Assembly: GCF_009707465.1 (NCBI RefSeq)
Contig: NZ_CP046120.1
Coordinates: 186,001-250,000, forward strand
Reading direction: 5' to 3'
From: Novosphingobium sp. Gsoil 351
Lineage (GTDB): Bacteria; Pseudomonadota; Alphaproteobacteria; Sphingomonadales; Sphingomonadaceae
Length of the DNA stretch: 64,000 bases
Shown here: piece after piece, positions 1-7,316 of the stretch
Numbering within the stretch: position 1 is the first letter of the stretch
Layout: every line of letters starts with the position of its first letter
Notes under the pieces: generated by a model
Databases searched by the model: none
What the model was told of the DNA's origin: nothing
What the model saw: the letters and a program-made list of their open reading frames with translations, nothing else
Translations under genes and position numbers: made by a program

Positions 1-323
1 GCCTGGGTCAGGCGGCGGTGATTTTCGCCGCGTTGCTGGTGCTGATGGCCCTTTCGGCAGCGACCTACGGCTCGGTCGCGGCTCTGCTGGCCGAGATGTT
101 CCCGCCGCGCGTACGCTACAGTTCGATGTCGATTCCCTATCACATCGGCGCCGGCTATTTCGGCGGCTTCCTGCCGTTCATCGCCGCCTACATCGTCGCC
201 AAGACCGGCAATCCCTATTCGGGCCTGTGGTACACTTGGGCGATCGTGCTGATCGCGCTGATCGTGGCGCTGTGGGGCCTGCCCAACGGACCGCCACGCG
301 ATTTCGCCGATGATCCCGCCTGA
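1..323 (+). CDS. MFS transporter, C-terminal end (5' truncated by window)
   Basis: Only the last 106 residues are present; the frame is open from base 3. The piece contains the last membrane segments of a major facilitator superfamily permease: a hydrophobic helix, the loop EMFPPRVRYSSMSIPYHIGAGYFGG, typical of the metabolite:H+ symporter branch in which a charged, Arg-rich loop precedes a Gly-rich helix, then two more helices. The substrate cannot be told from this fragment. The alanine racemase start codon at 310 lies inside its 3' end (14-bp overlap), so the two genes are probably co-transcribed and translationally coupled. Confidence 0.85.
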   Translation, partial: LGQAAVIFAALLVLMALSAATYGSVAALLAEMFPPRVRYSSMSIPYHIGAGYFGGFLPFIAAYIVAKTGNPYSGLWYTWAIVLIALIVALWGLPNGPPRDFADDPA

Positions 324-1356
324 ACCGCCGCCCGCGGCTCTCCGGCTGCGGGTCGACGAGATGGCACTGGCGGCGAACTGGCGGGCGCTCGATCGCCTGT
401 CGGGCCGGGCCAGCGCGGGCGCCGCGGTTAAGGCCGACGCCTATGGGGTGGGGGCGCGCCGCGCGGTGCCGGTGCTCGCCGCCGCAGGATGCCGCGATTT
501 CTTCGTCGCGCACTGGAGCGAGGTCGCTGCGCTGCTCGACTTGGTTCCGCCCGGTTCGATCTCGGTGCTCCACGGTCCCCTGAGCGCCGCCGACGTGGCC
601 TATTGCCGCGCCACCGGGGTCAAGCCGGTGCTCAACAGCCTGGCCCAGATCGCGCGGTGGCAGGCGGGCGGCGGCGGACTGTGCGATCTGATGATCGACA
701 GCGGGATCGACCGCCTGGGGCTGGCGATCAGCGAGCTGGCCGACGTCGCTGCGGCGGGACTCGCCATCGACATCTGCATGAGCCACCTCGCCAGCGCCGA
801 CGAGGATGTCGCCCAGAACGGCCGGCAACTCGTCTGCTTCCAGGCCATCCGCGACGCGATCCCGGCGCGGCGCTACAGCCTCGCCAACAGCGCGGGGATC
901 GCGCTGGGCGCGGACTATCACTTCGATCTCACCCGCCCGGGCCTGGCGCTCTATGGCGGCGTTCCGCGCAGCGAGCTCGCGGGCGTCATCGCGCAGGTCG
1001 CGTTTCCGCAGGCCGCGGTGCTGCAGGTCCGCCTGCTCCAGCCCGGCGACGCGGTCGGCTACAACGCCACGTTCGTCGCCGAGCGCGCGATGCGCGTTGG
1101 GGTGATCGCGCTGGGCTATGCCGACGGATATCTGCGCTGCTGGTCGGGCAAGGGCCGGTTCCGCTGGGGCGACGCCGAACTCGCCGTGCTGGGCCGGGTA
1201 TCGATGGACATGACCGTGATCGATCTGAGCGACGCCCCCGATTGCGGAGAAGGCGACTGGATCGAGGCGCTGTACGATCTGCCCGCCGCTTCGGCCACCA
1301 GCGGCCTCTCGCAATACGAACTGCTCACTTTGCTGGGGATGCGTTTCGCGCGCTGA
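310..1356 (+). CDS. alr: Alanine racemase
   Basis: PLP-dependent racemase that converts L-alanine to D-alanine for peptidoglycan; 348 aa, slightly short for the family. The PLP-lysine motif VKADAYGVG places the Schiff-base lysine at residue 41. The C-terminal domain has VGYNATF, containing the second catalytic tyrosine, and the conserved RVSMDMTVIDL strand. The protein starts 14 bp inside the upstream transporter gene and no other start fits the family N-terminus better. Two other cell-wall genes, a transglycosylase and a D,D-carboxypeptidase, lie near 22-24 kb but are not linked to it. Confidence 0.95.
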   Translation: MIPPEPPPAALRLRVDEMALAANWRALDRLSGRASAGAAVKADAYGVGARRAVPVLAAAGCRDFFVAHWSEVAALLDLVPPGSISVLHGPLSAADVAYCRATGVKPVLNSLAQIARWQAGGGGLCDLMIDSGIDRLGLAISELADVAAAGLAIDICMSHLASADEDVAQNGRQLVCFQAIRDAIPARRYSLANSAGIALGADYHFDLTRPGLALYGGVPRSELAGVIAQVAFPQAAVLQVRLLQPGDAVGYNATFVAERAMRVGVIALGYADGYLRCWSGKGRFRWGDAELAVLGRVSMDMTVIDLSDAPDCGEGDWIEALYDLPAASATSGLSQYELLTLLGMRFAR

Positions 1357-1425
1357 CGGGACTCATGTTGCGCCGCACATGCTGCATGCGCTAAGCACTA
1401 CGCAAGTGCAGCAGAGGAACGGGCG

Positions 1426-1977
1426 ATGGCGGACAGCAAGCATGCGAACGGCGAGCCGATCGTCATCAAGAAGTACGCCAACCGGCGGCTCTACAACACC
1501 CGCTCGTCGAGCTACATCACGCTCGACCACCTGGCGAAGATGACCCGCGAGGACATCGAGTTCAAGGTCGTCGACGCCAAGACCGGGGTCGACATCACCC
1601 ATTCGATCCTGACCCAGATCATCATGGACGAGGAAGCGGGGGGCGAGCAGATGCTGCCCACCAGTTTCCTGCGCCAGTTGATCGCGATGTATGGCAATTC
1701 GATGCAGTCGCTGCTTCCGGGCTATCTCGAAGCCTCGATGGATCACTTCCGCGAGAACCAGTCGAAGCTGCGCAAGGCGATCGAGGAATCGATCGGCGCC
1801 AACCCGCTCGCCCAGCTCGCCCAGCGCAACATGGAAATGTTCAAGGCCGCCGCGACCGCGTTCGTCCCGGGCGTGAAGCCGGGCGGCAAGGCGGTCGCCA
1901 CCGATGGCGAAGAGATCGCCGCGCTCAAGGCCCAGATGGCGGAGATGCAAAAGAAGCTCGACGCGCTGGGGAAATAG
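1426..1977 (+). CDS. phaR: Polyhydroxyalkanoate synthesis repressor PhaR
   Basis: DNA-binding repressor that senses polyhydroxyalkanoate granules and controls phasin and PHA genes. It is 183 aa. The N-terminal 65 residues carry the strongly conserved PhaR DNA-binding domain (IKKYANRRLYNT, then YITLDHLAKM and DITHSILTQII). A second PHB-accumulation domain follows (residues about 70-115, LRQLIAMYGNSMQSLLPGYLE), and the tail ends in a short coiled coil (EIAALKAQMAEMQKKLDAL). It stands alone on the plus strand. No phaC or phasin gene is in the window, so the polymer pathway itself is inferred. Confidence 0.95.
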   Translation: MADSKHANGEPIVIKKYANRRLYNTRSSSYITLDHLAKMTREDIEFKVVDAKTGVDITHSILTQIIMDEEAGGEQMLPTSFLRQLIAMYGNSMQSLLPGYLEASMDHFRENQSKLRKAIEESIGANPLAQLAQRNMEMFKAAATAFVPGVKPGGKAVATDGEEIAALKAQMAEMQKKLDALGK

Positions 1978-2003
1978 GCGCCAACTCCTTTTCCTAGTCG
2001 ACG

Positions 2004-2092
2004 TTGGTGAGGGGCGCGGCGGAACGCCCGGCCTGGCCCCCTCGCCAAGCTTCGCTAGCCAAGCTGCGCCATCCTGTCGCCAGAGGAGAGGA
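2004..2092. repeat. Dispersed palindromic repeat, family 1, solo copy
   Basis: Intergenic repeat between phaR and proS. A short inverted arm (GGTGAGGGGCGCGG, from 2006) faces a longer arm at about 2035-2092 that reads CCCCCTCGCCAAGCTTCGCT and continues to a GAGGAGAGG end. The long arm matches, with changes, the two arms around the DUF559 gene at 11651-11721 and (inverted) 12114-12184. This copy has no gene inside. The family looks like the REP/BIME elements common in proteobacterial intergenic DNA; this is seen by eye only. Confidence 0.65.
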
Positions 2093-2132
2093 GCAATTGC
2101 GCCACCCTTCCACGGAAGCTAACAGCCCCCGC

Positions 2133-3683
2133 ATGACCTACCCCGCCAACATTCGCCATGCCTTGAGCGTCAAGCGCGCCGACGATTTCGCCCAGTGGTA
2201 TCAGGAGGTCATCGCCGAGGCCGACATGGCCGAGGAATCCGGCGTGCGCGGGTGCATGGTGATCAAGCCGTGGGGCTATGGCATCTGGGAACGGATGCAG
2301 AAGCTGCTCGACGAGCGGATCAAGGCGACCGGCGCCGACAACTGCTATTTCCCGCTGTTCATCCCGCTGTCGTTCTTTGAAAGGGAAGCCGCGCATGTCG
2401 ACGGCTTCGCCAAGGAAATGGCGGTCGTCACCCACCACCGCCTGATCGCGGACGGGAAGGGGGGGCTGATTCCCGACCCCGCGGCAAAGCTGGAAGAGCC
2501 GCTCGTCGTCCGCCCGACCTCGGAGACGGTGATCGGCGCGGCTATGGCGCGCTGGGTGCAATCGTGGCGCGACCTGCCGCTGCTGACCAACCAGTGGGCC
2601 AACGTGGTGCGCTGGGAAATGCGCACCCGGATGTTCCTGCGGACCACCGAATTTCTCTGGCAGGAAGGCCACACCGCGCACGCCGACAAGGCCGACGCGA
2701 TGGCGGAGACGCTGGCGATCCTCGAGCTCTACCGCGAATTTGCCGAAGGACCGCTGGCGATGCCGGTGATCGCGGGCGAGAAGCCCGCCAATGAACGCTT
2801 TCCCGGCGCCGACGCGACCTACAGCATCGAGGCGATGATGCAGGACGGCAAGGCGCTGCAGGCCGGCACCTCGCACTATCTCGGCACCACGTTCGCAGAG
2901 GCAGCGGGCATCCGCTATCAGGATCGCGAGGGCGGGCAGCAACTGTGCCACACCACCAGTTGGGGGGTTTCGACCCGCATGATCGGCGGCGTGATCATGA
3001 CCCACGGCGACGACGACGGCCTGCGCGTGCCACCGCAGATCGCGCCGTGGCAGATCGTGATTCTGCCGATGCTGCGCGAAAACGAAGGCGATGGCGCGCT
3101 GCTCGAGTACTGCGAGGGGCTGCGCAAGGCGCTGGCCGCGCAGTCGGCATTGGGCGAGCCGGTGCGCGTGCTGCTCGACAAGAAGCCGGGCAAGGCCACG
3201 GGCAAGCGCTGGGCCTGGGTGAAGAAAGGCGTGCCGCTGATCCTGGAGATCGGCGGGCGCGATGCCGAAGCAGGCCAGATCAGCGTGCTGCGCCGCCACC
3301 GGCTGTGGAACACCGCCGGCAAGCCGGACTTCCACGCGATGCCTCACGACGAGTTCGTCACCGCCGCGGCGACCGAACTCGAGTGCATCCAGCGCGAACT
3401 GCACGAGGAAGCCAAGGCGCGCCGCGACGCCAACATCCGGCGCGACCTGACCACGCTCGACGATCTCGCGGCGTTCTACACCGACGACGCGCAGTTTCCC
3501 GGCTGGGTCGAAATGACCTGGTCGCGGCCCGAAGGCGCGGAACTCGAAGCGGTCGATGCCAAGCTCAAGGCGCTCAAGCTGACCATCCGCAACACGCCGA
3601 TGGACGCCGCGCCGGTTTCGGGCATCTGCCCGTTCACCGGCAAGCCCGCGGTCGAGCGGATCTACGTGGCGCGCAGTTACTAA
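2133..3683 (+). CDS. proS: Proline--tRNA ligase (eukaryote/archaea-like form)
   Basis: Class II aminoacyl-tRNA synthetase that charges tRNA-Pro; 516 aa from ATG 2133. The reading frame is open further upstream, to 2004, but that part crosses the family 1 repeat and is not conserved. Visible features are class II motif 2 region (RWEMRTRMFLRTTEFLWQEG, residues about 160-180), motif 3 region with HGDDDGLRVPPQIAPWQIV, and the C-terminal zinc-binding-type extension that ends in VERIYVARSY. The short form lacking the inserted editing domain is the archaeal/eukaryotic-type ProS found in many alphaproteobacteria. Confidence 0.93.
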   Translation: MTYPANIRHALSVKRADDFAQWYQEVIAEADMAEESGVRGCMVIKPWGYGIWERMQKLLDERIKATGADNCYFPLFIPLSFFEREAAHVDGFAKEMAVVTHHRLIADGKGGLIPDPAAKLEEPLVVRPTSETVIGAAMARWVQSWRDLPLLTNQWANVVRWEMRTRMFLRTTEFLWQEGHTAHADKADAMAETLAILELYREFAEGPLAMPVIAGEKPANERFPGADATYSIEAMMQDGKALQAGTSHYLGTTFAEAAGIRYQDREGGQQLCHTTSWGVSTRMIGGVIMTHGDDDGLRVPPQIAPWQIVILPMLRENEGDGALLEYCEGLRKALAAQSALGEPVRVLLDKKPGKATGKRWAWVKKGVPLILEIGGRDAEAGQISVLRRHRLWNTAGKPDFHAMPHDEFVTAAATELECIQRELHEEAKARRDANIRRDLTTLDDLAAFYTDDAQFPGWVEMTWSRPEGAELEAVDAKLKALKLTIRNTPMDAAPVSGICPFTGKPAVERIYVARSY

Positions 3684-3688
3684 GGCCA

Positions 3689-3793
3689 ACCCCGTCGCCC
3701 CGGCGCAGGCCGGGGCCCAACCGGTCTCTCGAGTAGGAAAGCTCGTGCGATGATGCACCGTTAGCTAGGCCCCGGCCTACGCCGGGGCGACGA
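3689..3793. repeat. Family 2 inverted repeat pair (CCCCGGC-n-GCCGGGG)
   Basis: Two GC-rich palindromes in opposite orientation, at 3690-3720 and 3769-3793, are separated by about 50 bp. The core reads GTCGCCCCGGCGCAGGCCGG on the left and CCCCGGCCTACGCCGGGGCG on the right. The same two-hairpin unit occurs after rnr (9584-9687) and before ilvC (56532-56615). All three copies are intergenic, at the ends of genes. This is a REP/BIME-like arrangement and could act as an mRNA 3'-end stabiliser, though nothing here proves a function. Confidence 0.75.
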
Positions 3794-3843
3794 GGAATCC
3801 GATGGCGGTTGATTTGTCGCGCCGTCCCTCCGACACTCCCGTG

Positions 3844-5151
3844 ATGCGCAACCTCCTGATCCCGCTCGCCCTTATCGCCAGCCCGGCGTTCGCTCAGACC
3901 GCCCCGGAAGTCTCCGAGGCCCGCCTGCGCGAGGACGTCGATAAACTGGTCTCGTTCGGCACACGCCACACGCTGTCGTCGCAAACCGACAAGAAGCGCG
4001 GGATCGGCGCCGCGCGGCGGTGGGCCGAGGCGGAGATGCGCAAAACCTCGAAGGCATGCGGCAACTGCCTGACGATCGCGCTGCCAGAATATATGGCCAC
4101 CGGGGATCGTATCCCCCAACCGGTGCGGATCGTGAACGTCGTCGCGATCCAACGCGGGAGCGAACGGCCGGACGAGGTGGTGATCGTCCAGGGCCATATC
4201 GACAGCCGGGTGTCCGACGTGATGGATGCCGTGAAGGACGCTCCCGGCGCCAACGACGACGGCAGCGGGGTCGCGCTGGTGCTCGAAGCGGCGCGCGTCC
4301 TCTCGCACCGCAAGTTCCCCGCCACGATCGTCTTTGCCGTCCTTTCGGGGGAGGAGCAGGGCCTGTTCGGCGGCAAGCTGCTCGCCGACTATGCCAAGAA
4401 GCAGGGCTGGACTGTGAAGGCGGTGCTGAACAACGACATCGTCGGCAATTCGCGCGGTTCGGACGGGCTGGTCGACGACACTCACGTCCGGGTGTTCTCC
4501 GAAGGCCCGCGCGCCGATGCCGACGACAAGCTGCGCGCTGCCGCGCGGAGGTTTGGCGGCGAGAACGACAGCCCCAGCCGCAACCTGTCGCGCTACATCG
4601 CCGCGCTCGAGAGCCCCGCTCTCGAGGTCCGCCAGGTGTGGCGCGCCGACCGCATGGGCCGCGGCGGGGATCACCTTCCGTTTCAGGAACTCGGCTATCC
4701 CGCGATCCGCTTTTCGGTGGGGGTCGAGAACTACGATCACCAGCACCAGGATCTGCGCACCGAAAACGGCACCGTCTATGGCGACACGATCGCGTTCATG
4801 GACTTTCCCTATCTCGCCAAGGTCACCCGGCTGAACATCGCCGGGCTGGCGGCGCTGGCCGCCGCGCCGATGCCCCCGGTCGCCACCGCCGAGGCCGCGG
4901 TCCAGACGTTCACCGACGTCAAGTGGAGCGCGGTGCCTGGGGCGGCGACGTACTCGGTGTGGCGCCGCCGAACCGACGCGCCCGCGTGGGAAGACAAGCC
5001 GGTAATCGCAGATGTTGCTGCCACAAGTGCGCGACTGGGAGGCGTGCGCGGCGACGACTGGATCTTCGGCGTCAGCGCCCGCGCGGCGGGCGGAGCGGAA
5101 AGTCCGATCTCGGCGGCGCTGCCGGGCGGCGGGTTTGGGCCTTTGAATTGA
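3844..5151 (+). CDS. Exported M28-family zinc peptidase
   Basis: Secreted metallopeptidase of the M28 (aminopeptidase Y/glutaminyl-cyclase-like) family; 435 aa from ATG 3844. I prefer this start to the upstream in-frame ATG 3802 because it opens directly into a signal peptide (MRNLLIPLALIASPAFA, cut before QTAPE). Zinc-ligand motifs are in the expected order: VQGHIDSR (His), GANDDGSGVAL (bridging Asp), LSGEEQGLFG (Glu pair) and NNDIVGN (Asp). A fibronectin-III-like C-terminal segment (residues about 350-435) follows the catalytic domain. Likely periplasmic peptide degradation; the substrate is unknown. Convergent with the M3 peptidase. Confidence 0.88.
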   Translation: MRNLLIPLALIASPAFAQTAPEVSEARLREDVDKLVSFGTRHTLSSQTDKKRGIGAARRWAEAEMRKTSKACGNCLTIALPEYMATGDRIPQPVRIVNVVAIQRGSERPDEVVIVQGHIDSRVSDVMDAVKDAPGANDDGSGVALVLEAARVLSHRKFPATIVFAVLSGEEQGLFGGKLLADYAKKQGWTVKAVLNNDIVGNSRGSDGLVDDTHVRVFSEGPRADADDKLRAAARRFGGENDSPSRNLSRYIAALESPALEVRQVWRADRMGRGGDHLPFQELGYPAIRFSVGVENYDHQHQDLRTENGTVYGDTIAFMDFPYLAKVTRLNIAGLAALAAAPMPPVATAEAAVQTFTDVKWSAVPGAATYSVWRRRTDAPAWEDKPVIADVAATSARLGGVRGDDWIFGVSARAAGGAESPISAALPGGGFGPLN

Positions 5152-5187
5152 TTTGCCCTCTCCCCTGAAGGGGCGGGGTGAATCCGC

Positions 5188-7203
5188 CTACTTATCCTTC
5201 GCCATCTCCGCCTTGTAGGCATCCAGGCTGATTGGCCGCCCGAGGAACGCCTGGACCAATTCCGCCGCCGGTTTGCTGCCGCCCGGTGTGAGCACCAGCT
5301 TGCGATAGGCGGCCGCGGTCGTCTTGTTGCGCAGGCCTTCGCGCGCGAAGCGGGTGAACATGTCGTCGGCGATCACCTTGGACCAGCGATAGGTGTAGTA
5401 GATCGCCGAATAGCCGTTCAGGTGGCCGAAACTGTCCTGCATCTGGACGAAATCGGGATATCCGATCGGGTCGTAGACGTTGAACAGCTCGCGGGTTCGC
5501 GCGCCAATCTGCGCGGGCGCGCCCGAGCGATGCAGGCCCAGCGAGATATTCGACAGCCCGATCTGGCGCATGTCCTGGATGCCGATGTCGAAGTAGCGCG
5601 CCTTGTTGAGCGTCGCGACGAGATCCTTCGCGATCGGGGTGCCCGCCGCGTCACGTCCGAAGGTCCGCAGCGTATCGTAATCGTAGACCCATTCTTCGAG
5701 CATCTGCGACGGCGCCTCGACGAAGTCCCATTCGGTCGTGACCCCGCTCTGTGCGGCCCAGACCGCCGACTGGCCGCCGAAGATGCCGTGGAGCATATGG
5801 CCGTATTCGTGGAGGAACGTGACCACGTCGCCGTGCTCCATCAGCCCGGTGGCATGATCGCCCGCGGGCAGGTTCATCACCAGCGCCGCGACCGGAATGG
5901 TTCGCCCTTTCACCCCGCTGCGCAGCGGAACCATGTTGGCGTGCTGGTACTTGCCTGGTCGCGGGTGCGAATCGAGGTACATCCGGCCGATGACCCTGCC
6001 CTTCTCGAGAACCTCGTAGGTCTCGACCGAGGGATCCCACTTGGTCGTGTTCCACGGCCGGATCTTCACGCCGAAAAGATCCTGGGTAAGCTTGAGGATG
6101 CCGTCGCGAACGTCGTCATAGGCGAAGTACTTGCGCAGTTCCTGACGATCGAGCGCGTAGTCCTGCTTCTGGATCAGGTTGCCCAGGAAACCGTTGTTCC
6201 AGGGGTCGATCCTCGTCGCGCCAGGCTTCATTTTTTTCCAGAGCGCCAGTTTCTTGGCGTAGTCGCGCTCCGCCGCGGGTTTGGCGGCCGCGCTCATCTC
6301 GGCGAGCAGGTCCTCGACCTTGGCGGGACGGTCGAGCATCTTGTCTTCGAGCACCAGCGTGGCGAAGTCGGGGCGCCCGAGCATCGTCGCCAGCTCCTGG
6401 CGCTTGTCCAGCATCTCGCGCAGGACCTGGTCGTTCGCCGGGTAGGCGCGCGTCTGATAGGCTTCGAACAGCCGCCGCCGCAGCGGCTCGCTCTGTGCGT
6501 AGGTCATCACCGGCACGTAATCGGGGGTGTCGGTTGCTATCGTCACCCTGCCGTCGGCGCCGGGCCTGTGGGCGGCGATGAAATCAGCGGGCAGCCCGGC
6601 GAGCTCGGCGGGATCGGCCTTTATCGTCTTGCGCCCATCGGCAATGTTTTTCTCGAACTGGGTGCCGAGCTCCGAAATCCGGTCCTGCAGCGCCTGCACG
6701 CGCTTGCGCTCGGCTTCGGGCTTGGCGATCCCGGCGCGCTCGTAGGCGGCGAGGGTGCGAGCCAGGTAGAGCCTGGTGCCAGCATCGGCCTTGGTGGGGT
6801 CAATCGCCTTGAGCCGGTCGTAGATCGGGCGCGAAAGGCCCAGCTTCGATGCAGCCGCAGCGGCACGAACCTCGCAATCGGCCCCTGCCGAACGCCGTGC
6901 GTCATCGCCCATCGCCTCGCGATAGAGCGTCGCCTCGCCGGCGAATGCGCCGATCATGTTGGACAGGTCGTCGAAGCCCTGCAGCGTGGTCTTGAGGCTT
7001 GCCTTGCCGCCTTCGCGCTCGAGCGCAGCCTGGCGGCGATCGATCTCGCCGACGAACTGGTCGCAGCGCGCCTTGATCGTGCCGGCGTCCTGGACGTCGG
7101 TCAGGATGTTGCCGATGAAGGTGTCGGCGGCGTTCGGCTTGGCCGCGGCCGGGCTGGCGAGAAGGGTGGTCGCGAGCAGCGCGCCGGTGAGGATGTTTCG
7201 CAT
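5188..7203 (-). CDS. Exported M3-family zinc oligopeptidase
   Basis: Thimet-oligopeptidase-like metallopeptidase, 671 aa. The ATG at 7203 is chosen because it begins a clean signal peptide (MRNILTGALLATTLLASPAAA); the frame extends upstream to 7272 but the extra residues are not hydrophobic. The catalytic HEXXH motif is VTFLHEYGHMLHGIF at about residue 470, followed by the conserved downstream Glu region (EWDFVEAPSQMLEEW) that supplies the third zinc ligand. The length matches the family. It probably trims peptides in the periplasm, perhaps alongside the adjacent convergent M28 enzyme; that partnership is inference from position only. Confidence 0.92.
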   Translation of the reverse strand: MRNILTGALLATTLLASPAAAKPNAADTFIGNILTDVQDAGTIKARCDQFVGEIDRRQAALEREGGKASLKTTLQGFDDLSNMIGAFAGEATLYREAMGDDARRSAGADCEVRAAAAASKLGLSRPIYDRLKAIDPTKADAGTRLYLARTLAAYERAGIAKPEAERKRVQALQDRISELGTQFEKNIADGRKTIKADPAELAGLPADFIAAHRPGADGRVTIATDTPDYVPVMTYAQSEPLRRRLFEAYQTRAYPANDQVLREMLDKRQELATMLGRPDFATLVLEDKMLDRPAKVEDLLAEMSAAAKPAAERDYAKKLALWKKMKPGATRIDPWNNGFLGNLIQKQDYALDRQELRKYFAYDDVRDGILKLTQDLFGVKIRPWNTTKWDPSVETYEVLEKGRVIGRMYLDSHPRPGKYQHANMVPLRSGVKGRTIPVAALVMNLPAGDHATGLMEHGDVVTFLHEYGHMLHGIFGGQSAVWAAQSGVTTEWDFVEAPSQMLEEWVYDYDTLRTFGRDAAGTPIAKDLVATLNKARYFDIGIQDMRQIGLSNISLGLHRSGAPAQIGARTRELFNVYDPIGYPDFVQMQDSFGHLNGYSAIYYTYRWSKVIADDMFTRFAREGLRNKTTAAAYRKLVLTPGGSKPAAELVQAFLGRPISLDAYKAEMAKDK

Positions 7204-7316
7204 GGAAGCGTGAACTTTCGTTGCAGGATTGCGCAAGGAACGATGGCTAGCGCCTGTCTTTCGCTCGTGCAATCGCCGCGGTTGCCTTCGCTTCGCCGCT
7301 GGCCCAAGGCCGCGCC

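Noticed and set aside
178..1314. Long minus-strand ORF opposite alr
   Set aside because: It is the high-GC shadow of alr, with composition full of Arg/Ala and no family likeness; alr is certain on the other strand.
2004..2132. N-terminal extension of ProS from 2004
   Set aside because: Translated family 1 repeat; the ATG at 2133 matches the family start.
2055..3758. 567-aa minus-strand ORF opposite proS
   Set aside because: A shadow of proS; His/Arg/Gly-rich and without motifs.
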